DNA of 5,117 nucleotides from Rudanella sp. (GTDB taxonomy: Bacteria > Bacteroidota > Bacteroidia > Cytophagales > Spirosomataceae), in NCBI GenBank assembly GCA_026785985.1, contig JAJAYX010000149.1:1-5117 (forward strand). Reading direction: 5' to 3'. The notes beneath the pieces are model-generated. The model was not told the origin of the DNA. It saw only the letters and a list, made by a program, of their open reading frames with translations, and did not search any database. Each line of letters opens with the position of its first letter. The first letter of the stretch is position 1. The position numbers and the translations under genes were made by a program. Shown piece after piece: positions 1 to 5,117 of this stretch.

Positions 1-534
1 AATATTCCCGAGAGTACAGGCAGAACTGAGGGTAATGTACTGCTCCACACCTATGCGACCCACATTGGACGAACAGCCGCGTCCTCCCCGAAACCGGACA
101 AAAGCCCGCTCAAAGGTACGTTGCACAAACCGGATGGGAGTCGTGGCTTCCCAATGTGAAATGGCCTGCGTCACTAAATCCGGGTAAGGAACCGAAGGGT
201 CGATCTGATAGATGACCGTTCTGTTAGGCCATTTCGCCGATGCGCGGGCGCGTCCTGTTGTTTGTGGCTGTGGCAACAACTCACCGGACAGATCGTGGGG
301 GTGAAACACCATGTCTCCATCCATAATAGCCTCGCCATTAAGCGATTGATACTGAACTTCGCTGTTAAGCCAGTAGCCTTTTAACCAAGGGCCTGTTTGC
401 CCCGGATAGGCTTGTTCGGTGTGAACAGACTCCCTCAGTTGTGGAGTCAGCGAGTTCGTTTGATCAGGTGGCGTACAGCTCACCACATAGCTTAGCACGG
501 CTACCGCGCTAAGTCTATAAATTTTACTTTTCAT
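1..534 (-). CDS. Astacin-family (M12A) zinc metalloprotease, lipoprotein, N-terminal part only
   Basis: Open from an ATG at 534 through the left window edge: 178 codons without a stop. The N-terminus has a lipoprotein signal peptide: basic start (MKSK), hydrophobic stretch, and lipobox V-V-S-C with the lipidated cysteine at residue 20, so the protein is probably exported and anchored in the outer membrane. Residues 62-77 (YQSLNGEAIMDGDMVF) resemble the astacin propeptide with its FxGD 'aspartate switch', here MDGD with D74 as the putative zinc-blocking residue. The catalytic domain starts near residue 100 with AKWPNRTVIYQID, then ISHWEATTPIRFVQR (126-139), GCSSNVGR (153-160) and a second cysteine at 173, matching the astacin pattern W-P-N, I-x-F-x-x-R, C-S-x-x-G-R and the internal disulfide pair. 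The usual first Cys of 'TCIRF' is Pro133, so the second classical disulfide is probably absent. The sequence ends at GNI, where HExxH would normally follow within a residue or two; catalytic competence cannot be judged. The divergent neighbour is the acyl-CoA ligase. Family assignment is confident; substrate is unknown. Confidence 0.87.
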   Translation of the reverse strand, partial: MKSKIYRLSAVAVLSYVVSCTPPDQTNSLTPQLRESVHTEQAYPGQTGPWLKGYWLNSEVQYQSLNGEAIMDGDMVFHPHDLSGELLPQPQTTGRARASAKWPNRTVIYQIDPSVPYPDLVTQAISHWEATTPIRFVQRTFERAFVRFRGGRGCSSNVGRIGVEQYITLSSACTLGNI

Positions 535-848
535 ATAGTTGGGTTATTTGTGTACTTTCAAGTCAATAATACCGACTCTTTCTATAAAACTCAGATATGA
601 TACTTTTAGGTTTAACATATGAGTTAACGGTTTAACATATGCAAATAATCTTTGCGATATTGTTGGGATTGAAGACCATTAGACAAATAGTATGCCGTTT
701 CCAGCCAATACAGGCTTTTTTTAAAATAAGGTTCGTGTGTAATTTTTTATGATAATAAAGTCAACAGATAAAAAATTAGCCATAATAATTAGGCAGACTT
801 CGTACTTTCTGGCAACTTTATCCCCGTAAAAGGCAATAACCGATAATC
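535..848. other. AT-rich divergent intergenic region
   Basis: This 314-bp stretch separates the minus-strand protease from the plus-strand ligase and should hold both promoters. I see no RNA gene and no convincing coding sequence. Only imperfect matches to the Bacteroidota -7 box TAnnTTTG are present: TATTATTG on the minus strand (564-571), about 30 nt before the protease start, and TAATTTTT on the plus strand (740-747), about 100 nt before the ligase start. Neither has a clear TTG at the expected -33 distance, so I do not call them as promoters. The one notable structure is the pair of direct repeats at 609-641, annotated separately. No good Shine-Dalgarno sequence precedes the ligase ATG; the nearest purine stretch (AAAAGG) is about 17 nt or more away. 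Confidence 0.6.
609..641. repeat. Two 13-bp direct repeats with 20-bp period, candidate operator
   Basis: GGTTTAACATATG occurs exactly at 609-621 and again at 629-641, giving a 20-bp period, close to two helical turns. The 7-bp spacer contains GTTAAC (623-628), a related palindrome, so the block reads GTTTAAC, GTTAAC, GTTTAAC on one face. Each copy also ends in the palindrome CATATG. The block lies 75 nt upstream of the protease start and about 210 nt upstream of the ligase start. Same-face spacing in a divergent promoter region fits cooperative binding of a transcription factor, but the factor and target are unknown and chance in AT-rich DNA is not excluded. Confidence 0.45.
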
Positions 849-2525
849 ATGTCAACAACGAAGCTTATTCCCCGTACAGGTTCGGCTCAGGAGCCACCAC
901 TGCTCATTAAAACGCTGCTGGCGCAGTCGCTTAAATTTGAACCCACTCGCGAGATCGTTTATCGGGATTTGTTTAGAATGAATTTATACACCTTCAATAG
1001 TCGGGTTCGGCAGGTGGCCAACATGCTGGGGCAGTTGGGTATTGATGCGGGCGACACAGTTGCAGTGCTCGATTGGGACAGTCACCGTTATTTAGAGTGC
1101 TTTTTTGGGGTGCCCGGCATCGGAGCCATTCTCCACACGATTAACGTCCGGCTTTCGCCCGCCCAGATTCTCTATACCATGAATCACGCCGAAGACACCA
1201 TTGTGCTGGTTCATGAGGATTTTCTGCCTATCATCGACGCGCTGAAATCACAGCTAACAACAGTCAAAACCTACGTCGTTATCAGCGATAAAGCCTACAC
1301 CGATCCGGCCAGTATTGTGGTGCCCGATGGTTTCGCAGGTGAGTATGAGTCGTTGTTAGCCAGGCAGTCCGATCAGTATGAGTTTCCCGATTGGGATGAA
1401 AATAGCTGGGCAACAACGTTTTACACCACCGGCACCACCGGCAATCCAAAGGGCGTTTATTTCTCGCAACGACAATTGTTTCTGCACAGCATGGGGCTGA
1501 TGGCGCTCACCTCGGCCTATGAAGCGGTGCCGTTCAAAGCCTCGCAGGATGTGTATATGCCCATTACGCCCATGTTCCACGTTCATGCCTGGGGATTTCC
1601 GTTTTTGGCCACCATGCTCTCGGCCAAGCAGGTGTATCCGGGTCGCTATGAGCCGGAAATGCTGCTTAAACTAATTCTGAAAGAAGGGGTTACGTTCTCG
1701 CATTGCGTGCCGACCATCATGAGTATGCTGGTGAATAGTCCGGCAGCCAAACAGTTTCAGGCGCAATTGAGCCGCTGGAAAGTGATCATTGGCGGGTCAG
1801 CTCTGACCAAAGGACTGGCCAAAGCAGCCTCCGACCTCGGCATCGAGCTATTCCAGGGATATGGCATGTCGGAGACGGCCCCCATGATGAGCCTAACCTA
1901 CATGAACGAAGCGGAACGTAAATTATCGCCCGACGATCAGGTGGAGTACCGCACCCGCGCCGGGCGGGTTGCGCCATTTGTGGACATGCGGTTGATGGAC
2001 GACGACGGAAATTTTGTGCCGCACGATGGCCACTCACTGGGCGAAGTGGTAGCACGTGGGCCGTGGATGACGCAAGGTTACTACAAAGAACCTGCACGGG
2101 GCGAAGAACTCTGGCGCGGAGGTTGGCTCCACACGGGCGACGTGGCGAGCATCACGCCCGACAACTGGGTGCTGATTGCCGACCGTACCAAAGACGTAAT
2201 CAAAACGGGGGGCGAATGGATCTCGTCGCTCGAAATCGAAGACTTGCTTTCCCAGCAGGAAGGCGTGGGCGAAGCCGCCGTGGTGGGACTTCCCAACGAG
2301 AAATGGGGTGAACGGCCCTACGCGCTCATTGTGGCCAAAGCAGGAGCCAACCCCTCGCCCGATGCTATTCGGGCGGCCCTGCAAGCCAAAGCCGAACGGG
2401 GTGAACTCAACAAATGGTACGTACCTGACCGGGTAGTGCTTGTTCCCGAAATCCCGAAAACGAGTGTCGGCAAACTCGACAAGAAACGGATTCGGATTGA
2501 AATGAAAGATCTGTTGTTAGGATGA
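849..2525 (+). CDS. AlkK-like medium/long-chain fatty acid-CoA ligase (AMP-binding)
   Basis: A 558-aa member of the ANL adenylating superfamily, which activates a carboxylic acid with ATP to an acyl-adenylate and then forms the CoA thioester; cytoplasmic or loosely membrane-associated. Signature motifs are in order: the phosphate-binding loop TTGTTGNPKG at 193-202, the HVHAWGFP segment at 244-251 that usually lines the acyl pocket, YGMSET at 338-343, GWLHTGD at 425-431 (ATP ribose-binding Asp431), the hinge DRTKDVIKTGGEWIS at 445-459, and the C-terminal PKTSVGKLDK with catalytic Lys542. All expected key residues are present. The wording TTGTTGNPKGVYFS and overall length resemble AlkK-type ligases, so a medium- to long-chain fatty acid is the best guess for the substrate; another carboxylate cannot be excluded. 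The ATG at 849 is kept because homology-like sequence (PLLIKTLLAQSLKFEPTREI) begins by residue 17. It is the first gene of a two-gene operon with the phosphoesterase. Confidence 0.9.
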   Translation: MSTTKLIPRTGSAQEPPLLIKTLLAQSLKFEPTREIVYRDLFRMNLYTFNSRVRQVANMLGQLGIDAGDTVAVLDWDSHRYLECFFGVPGIGAILHTINVRLSPAQILYTMNHAEDTIVLVHEDFLPIIDALKSQLTTVKTYVVISDKAYTDPASIVVPDGFAGEYESLLARQSDQYEFPDWDENSWATTFYTTGTTGNPKGVYFSQRQLFLHSMGLMALTSAYEAVPFKASQDVYMPITPMFHVHAWGFPFLATMLSAKQVYPGRYEPEMLLKLILKEGVTFSHCVPTIMSMLVNSPAAKQFQAQLSRWKVIIGGSALTKGLAKAASDLGIELFQGYGMSETAPMMSLTYMNEAERKLSPDDQVEYRTRAGRVAPFVDMRLMDDDGNFVPHDGHSLGEVVARGPWMTQGYYKEPARGEELWRGGWLHTGDVASITPDNWVLIADRTKDVIKTGGEWISSLEIEDLLSQQEGVGEAAVVGLPNEKWGERPYALIVAKAGANPSPDAIRAALQAKAERGELNKWYVPDRVVLVPEIPKTSVGKLDKKRIRIEMKDLLLG

Positions 2526-3028
2526 TCCGCATTGGTTTGCTTTCCGATACGCACAGCTACCTCGACGAGAGCCTGTTAACGCATTTCGACACCTGCGACG
2601 AACTCTGGCACGCAGGCGACGTGGGTGCGCCCGACGTGGTGGAACGGCTTCGTGTGCGCTGGCCCATGCGGGTGGTGTGTGGCAACATCGACGCAAAAAC
2701 CTACGATTGGCCCCCGCACCTACGCTTTGAACTCGAAGGTTTCGACATCTGGATGACGCACATTGGCGGAACACCCCCAAAATATAACCCGGCTGTGCGG
2801 TCAACACTGCAAAAAAATCCACCTGACATTTTTGTTTGTGGGCATTCCCACATTCTGAAAGTGGCCCGCGACCCGGTGTTGCGGGGTCACACCACCGAAC
2901 GGATTCTGTTCATGAATCCCGGCGCGGCTGGCCGAACGGGGTTCCATCAAATGAGAACTTGCCTGCGGTTCACGCTGGATGCCGGGCAGATTCGGAATAT
3001 GCAGGTAATTGAATTAGGGAAGAAGTAA
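2522..3028 (+). CDS. YfcE/MJ0936-type metallophosphoesterase
   Basis: A 168-aa single-domain calcineurin-like phosphoesterase. All metal-binding blocks are visible: D9-T-H11, G32-D33, G54-N55 (VVCGNID), T79-H80 (MTHIGG), G107-H108-S109-H110 (VCGHSH) and the trailing N132-P133-G134. These coordinate two divalent metals. Characterised relatives of this compact type hydrolyse phosphodiester model substrates or small phosphate compounds in vitro, and the physiological substrate is generally unknown; the same holds here. No signal peptide, so probably cytoplasmic. The start ATG overlaps the ligase stop as ATGA (2522-2525) and no good Shine-Dalgarno sequence precedes it, which points to translational coupling with the ligase. 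The stop is followed after 2 nt by a strong terminator, so the operon probably ends here. Family call is strong; a role in acyl-CoA or nucleotide turnover would be speculation from context. Confidence 0.92.
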   Translation: MIRIGLLSDTHSYLDESLLTHFDTCDELWHAGDVGAPDVVERLRVRWPMRVVCGNIDAKTYDWPPHLRFELEGFDIWMTHIGGTPPKYNPAVRSTLQKNPPDIFVCGHSHILKVARDPVLRGHTTERILFMNPGAAGRTGFHQMRTCLRFTLDAGQIRNMQVIELGKK

Positions 3029-3030
3029 AA

Positions 3031-3065
3031 AAAGAAAAAGCCCGCTTTTGGCGGGCTTTTTCTTT
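3031..3065. terminator. Bidirectional intrinsic terminator between convergent genes
   Basis: A perfect 15-bp inverted repeat: AAAGAAAAAGCCCGC (3031-3045), loop TTTTG, GCGGGCTTTTTCTTT (3051-3065). The GC-rich core with A-tract on one side and T-tract on the other gives a stem followed by a U-run in either direction. It starts 2 nt after the phosphoesterase stop and lies 17 nt past the stop of the opposing cold-shock gene, so it can end both transcripts. Confidence 0.93.
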
Positions 3066-3082
3066 GTGTCGTGTGACAGAGA

Positions 3083-3277
3083 TTACGCTTTCTTCACGTT
3101 CTCTGCGCTAAGACCTTTACGGCCTTCAACTACCTCGAAACTCACGATGTCATTCTCGCCAATCTGGTCGATGAGACCTGTTGCATGTACGAATACGTCA
3201 GGACCACCTGCGTCGGGCGTGATGAAACCATACCCTTTTGACTCGTTGTAAAACTTAACTTTCCCGGTCTGTGCCAT
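3083..3277 (-). CDS. CspA-family cold-shock domain protein
   Basis: A 64-aa protein consisting of one cold-shock domain, the usual size for bacterial Csp proteins. It binds single-stranded RNA and DNA and acts as an RNA chaperone in the cytoplasm. RNP1 is seen as KGYGFI (14-19) and RNP2 as VFVHAT (28-33), with the expected aromatic residues F9, Y16, F18, F29 and H31 on the binding face; the start GKVKFYNESKGYGFI is typical. The gene is monocistronic in appearance: it is separated by 220 nt from bioB upstream on the same strand, which has its own terminator, and it ends at the shared hairpin at 3031-3065. The long non-coding leader is typical of csp genes in other bacteria and may carry post-transcriptional control. 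Whether it is truly cold-induced cannot be read from the sequence. Confidence 0.96.
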   Translation of the reverse strand: MAQTGKVKFYNESKGYGFITPDAGGPDVFVHATGLIDQIGENDIVSFEVVEGRKGLSAENVKKA

Positions 3278-3281
3278 TAGA

Positions 3282-3297
3282 AATTAACCTGTTAATT
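3282..3297 (-). promoter_or_regulatory. Palindrome just upstream of the cold-shock start codon
   Basis: AATTAAC-CT-GTTAATT is a perfect inverted repeat with 7-bp arms and a 2-nt centre, ending 4 nt before the ATG at 3277. In the mRNA it could form a small AT-rich hairpin over the ribosome entry site, melting easily with temperature; in DNA it could be an operator. The only purine-rich AGG near the start lies in its centre. Function is inferred. Confidence 0.4.
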
Positions 3298-3432
3298 AAA
3301 AAAACTTGTACTTAAACCATATAACAGACCCAACGCCATTCCTGTTCGTTTTGCCACTCAAACCGGGAATTATTTATTCCTTTTGCTGATCAACAAAGCC
3401 GCCCAACTGAGGTGCTTCGTCTGTTTAGTGCG

Positions 3433-3466
3433 GTAAAGTACTGATTTTTAAACCGAACTATCACAA
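3433..3466 (-). promoter_or_regulatory. Weak candidate promoter of the cold-shock gene
   Basis: On the minus strand, TTG (3464-3466) is followed after 23 nt by TACTTTAC (3433-3440), which matches TAnnTT of the Bacteroidota -7 box TAnnTTTG but not its last two bases. It lies just downstream of the bioB terminator and would give a leader of about 150 nt. The match is poor and the spacing long, so another site in 3300-3470 is possible. Confidence 0.25.
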
Positions 3467-3471
3467 TTAAT

Positions 3472-3503
3472 AAAAAAAAAGTTAAGAAATAATTTTCTCA
3501 AAC
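3472..3503 (-). terminator. Intrinsic terminator of bioB, overlapping its stop codon
   Basis: Read on the minus strand, GTTTGAGAAA, loop ATTA, TTTCTTAAC (3503-3481) pairs over about 9 bp with one bulged T and one G-U pair, and is followed at once by nine T (3480-3472). The upstream arm includes the bioB stop TGA (3500-3498). The stem is AT-rich and modest, but the long T-run supports termination and separates bioB from the cold-shock gene. Confidence 0.6.
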
Positions 3504-4496
3504 AGGAATTAGCTCGAATCTGACCCCCTTTTGTCTCTCTTTTTGAGAAAATGCCGCCTTGGGGCGGATATTCAAGGTTTGAAATAATTGGGCATCGGCA
3601 TCTACGTCGGGGTTGGGCGTGGTTAATAATTTATCGCCGGCAAAAATCGAATTAGCCCCGGCCAGAAAACAAAGGGCCTGTTCCTCAGTATTCATACGAA
3701 TCCGCCCTGCCGAAAGCCGCACCATAGCGGTGGGCATGATGATGCGGGCGGTAGCAATCATCCGAACCATTCCCCAGACCGACACCCGTTCCTGGTCTTC
3801 GAGCGGAGTACCCTCCACAGGCACCAGCGCGTTCACCGGCACCGACTCCGGGTGTTGCGGCAACGTGGCCAGGGTAAGCAACATTCCGATCCGGTCGTTG
3901 TGCGATTCGCCCATGCCAATGATGCCTCCCGAACAAACTGAAATACCCGCCTGCCGAACGTGCCCGAGGGTATCCAAACGGTCGTCGTAGGTGCGGGTAC
4001 TGATAATGTCACCGTAGAATTCTTTGCTCGTGTCGAGGTTGTGATTGTAGGCATACAAGCCCGCATCTTTCAGCTTTTGCGCCTGACTATCCGTGAGCAT
4101 TCCCAGCGTACAGCACACCTCAAGCCCCATCTGATTTACACCCCGAACCATGTCAAGCACTTTATCGAAGTCGCGGTTGTCGCGGACTTCACGCCAGGCA
4201 GCCCCCATGCAAAACCGAGAACTCCCGGATTCTTTGGCGCGATTGGCTGCGTCTAAGACTTCGTCTACGTCCATCAGCTTATGCACTTTCACATGGGTAT
4301 GGTAGCGGGCGGCCTGCGGGCAATAGGCACAGTCTTCGGGGCAACCGCCGGTTTTCACCGAAAGCAGGGTACAAACCTGCACTTCCTGCGGGTCGTGGTG
4401 TTGCCGGTGAACGGTGGCAGCCTGGTAAATCAAATCCAGAACAGGTACGTTATAAATAGCCGTTATTTCGGCGCGGGTCCAGTCGGTGCGGAGCAT
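3498..4496 (-). CDS. bioB: Biotin synthase BioB
   Basis: A radical SAM enzyme that inserts sulfur into dethiobiotin to make biotin, the last step of biotin synthesis; cytoplasmic. With the start at 4496 it has 332 residues, within the usual range. The CxxxCxxC motif C52-PED-C56-AY-C59 holds the [4Fe-4S] cluster that cleaves SAM. Ligands of the [2Fe-2S] sulfur donor cluster are C96 (RFCMGAAW), C128 (EVCCTLG), C188 (SVCSGG) and R260 (VRLSAGR). YNHNLDTS (150-157) and LLTTPNP (290-296) are further BioB signatures. The frame stays open to a TTG at 4571, but that TTG lies inside the -7 promoter box, and the 25 extra residues look unlike BioB; the ATG at 4494-4496 ([11 protein letters not shown]) is therefore chosen. 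No other bio gene is in the window and bioB has its own promoter and terminator, so it appears to be transcribed alone. Confidence 0.96.
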   Translation of the reverse strand: MLRTDWTRAEITAIYNVPVLDLIYQAATVHRQHHDPQEVQVCTLLSVKTGGCPEDCAYCPQAARYHTHVKVHKLMDVDEVLDAANRAKESGSSRFCMGAAWREVRDNRDFDKVLDMVRGVNQMGLEVCCTLGMLTDSQAQKLKDAGLYAYNHNLDTSKEFYGDIISTRTYDDRLDTLGHVRQAGISVCSGGIIGMGESHNDRIGMLLTLATLPQHPESVPVNALVPVEGTPLEDQERVSVWGMVRMIATARIIMPTAMVRLSAGRIRMNTEEQALCFLAGANSIFAGDKLLTTPNPDVDADAQLFQTLNIRPKAAFSQKERQKGVRFELIPV

Positions 4497-4568
4497 CGGG
4501 GAAATGAATAATGGGCCGGGCAGGCGACCCTGAATGAGCAATGGATAATGCGTGGATTTTTCATTGCC

Positions 4569-4600
4569 CAAAGATAGGGGGCTTAGTTTATTGGGCCAAA
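4569..4600 (-). promoter_or_regulatory. Bacteroidota-type promoter of bioB
   Basis: On the minus strand, TTTG at 4600-4597 (-33 element) is followed after 20 nt by TATCTTTG (4576-4569), an exact match to the -7 consensus TAnnTTTG recognised by the Bacteroidota primary sigma factor. Transcription should start about 4-7 nt downstream, giving a bioB leader of roughly 65-70 nt. The -33 element directly abuts the stop codon of the upstream GH130 gene (4601-4603). No BirA-like or other clear operator was seen in the leader. Confidence 0.75.
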
Positions 4601-5117
4601 TTAGCTGGCGCGCAACTCGGCTACGCCAACACCCGAATCGGCGGCACCATAGTACACCAATATGATGCCATCGGGTTGTTGCACCCAGCCGTTGGAGAAC
4701 ACCACGTTGGGGAAGAAGCCTTCACGCTCCCAGGGCAGGTCGGGGGTGAGCAGCGGAACTGTGGTGCGGGCCAGGATGCGGCTCGGATTGTGGCGGTCGA
4801 GCAGGGCCAGGCGAAGCCCGTAGCCGTGGGTGGGGTTTGAGCCGTGATAACACACCAACCAGCCTTCGTCGGTGAGAATTGGCTCTGGCCCGGCCCCAAT
4901 TTTGAGCGACTCCCAGATGTTTTGAGTCGGGCCGAACAGAAACTGGTGCTTTCCCCAATGCACCCCATCCACCGACTCCGCCAGCCATACTGAGGGTTTG
5001 CCGATGTCGGAAACCATCGGCCGGTGCAGCATCAGGTATTTGTTGTTGATGCGGTTGGGGAAGATTGCCACATCTTTATTGGGGGGGGCCAATACCAGAC
5101 CAACCCGTTCAACCGTC
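4601..5117 (-). CDS. GH130 family glycoside phosphorylase/hydrolase, C-terminal part
   Basis: The frame is open through the right window edge, so only the last 171 residues are seen; a TTG at 5092 could be mistaken for a start, but the conserved sequence continues upstream of it ([14 protein letters not shown]). Five-bladed beta-propeller GH130 enzymes act on beta-mannosides, either by phosphorolysis or hydrolysis. Visible family motifs, numbered from the first full codon: NKDVAIFP (13-20), LHRP (30-33), [13 protein letters not shown] (43-55), [13 protein letters not shown] (68-80), GWLVCYHG (85-92), LALLD (103-107), GFFPNVVF (133-140) and the C-terminal [12 protein letters not shown] (155-166). 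The catalytic Asp and part of the phosphate-binding residues lie in the missing N-terminal half, so phosphorylase and hydrolase cannot be told apart. No signal peptide can be assessed. It ends with TAA directly at the bioB promoter. An eight-G tract (5081-5088, plus strand) lies in the coding region, but the motifs on both sides are in the same frame. Confidence 0.9.
   Translation of the reverse strand, partial: TVERVGLVLAPPNKDVAIFPNRINNKYLMLHRPMVSDIGKPSVWLAESVDGVHWGKHQFLFGPTQNIWESLKIGAGPEPILTDEGWLVCYHGSNPTHGYGLRLALLDRHNPSRILARTTVPLLTPDLPWEREGFFPNVVFSNGWVQQPDGIILVYYGAADSGVGVAELRAS

Noticed and set aside
703..722. AGCC-loop-GGCT followed by seven T, a possible terminator or attenuator ahead of the ligase
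   Set aside because: The stem is only 4 bp, and no gene or convincing promoter lies upstream on the plus strand.
639..752. 37-codon plus-strand reading frame beginning at the ATG of the second repeat
   Set aside because: No ribosome binding site, no recognisable family, and the composition is that of random AT-rich DNA; the ATG is simply part of CATATG in the repeat.
1356..2554. Minus-strand and alternative-frame reading frames within the ligase gene
   Set aside because: The ligase frame carries all family motifs; the others are frame shadows of GC-rich coding DNA.
3048..3251. 67-codon plus-strand reading frame opposite the cold-shock gene
   Set aside because: It starts inside the terminator hairpin and is antisense to a clear cold-shock gene; its protein resembles nothing known.
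4110..4115. Adjacent cysteines C128-C129 in BioB as an unusual cluster ligand
   Set aside because: The first Cys matches the known ligand position; an extra neighbouring Cys appears to be ordinary variation in BioB sequences.
3613..4511. Several plus-strand reading frames opposite bioB
   Set aside because: They are shadows of the well-conserved bioB coding frame and have no independent support.
4497..4571. 25-residue N-terminal extension of BioB from a TTG
   Set aside because: The TTG lies in the -7 promoter box and the extra residues do not resemble the family.

Overview
The window looks like an ordinary stretch of chromosome from a Bacteroidota bacterium, most likely a Spirosoma-like member of the Cytophagales. 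This is inferred from a textbook Bacteroidota promoter (TTG, 20 nt, TATCTTTG) in front of bioB, the absence of convincing Shine-Dalgarno sequences at most starts, and the character of the proteins. No database search was possible, so the genus is a guess.

Layout from left to right: (1) positions 1-534, minus strand, the N-terminal 178 residues of a secreted astacin-type (M12A) zinc metalloprotease with a lipoprotein signal peptide. The window ends just before the expected zinc-binding motif. (2) 535-848, an AT-rich divergent intergenic region with two exact 13-bp direct repeats spaced 20 bp apart. (3) 849-3028, plus strand, a two-gene operon: an AlkK-like acyl-CoA ligase whose stop codon overlaps the start of a YfcE/MJ0936-type metallophosphoesterase (ATGA). 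(4) 3031-3065, a strong perfect hairpin lying between convergent genes, probably acting as a terminator in both directions. (5) 3083-3277, minus strand, a 64-aa cold-shock domain protein with a long non-coding leader and a palindrome 4 nt before its start. (6) 3498-4496, minus strand, biotin synthase BioB with its own promoter and terminator. (7) 4601-5117, minus strand, the C-terminal 171 residues of a GH130 glycoside phosphorylase/hydrolase, cut off by the window edge.

The genes do not form one pathway. The ligase activates fatty acids with CoA and ATP; the phosphoesterase is co-translated with it but its substrate is unknown. BioB makes biotin, the cofactor of acetyl-CoA carboxylase, so there is only a loose link to lipid metabolism. 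The protease and GH130 enzyme fit a bacterium that digests proteins and polysaccharides. I found no mobile element, CRISPR array, tRNA/rRNA or defence system, and no clear undescribed system. The best leads are regulatory: the paired repeats in the divergent region, the palindrome at the cold-shock gene start, and the bioB promoter that settles the bioB start.
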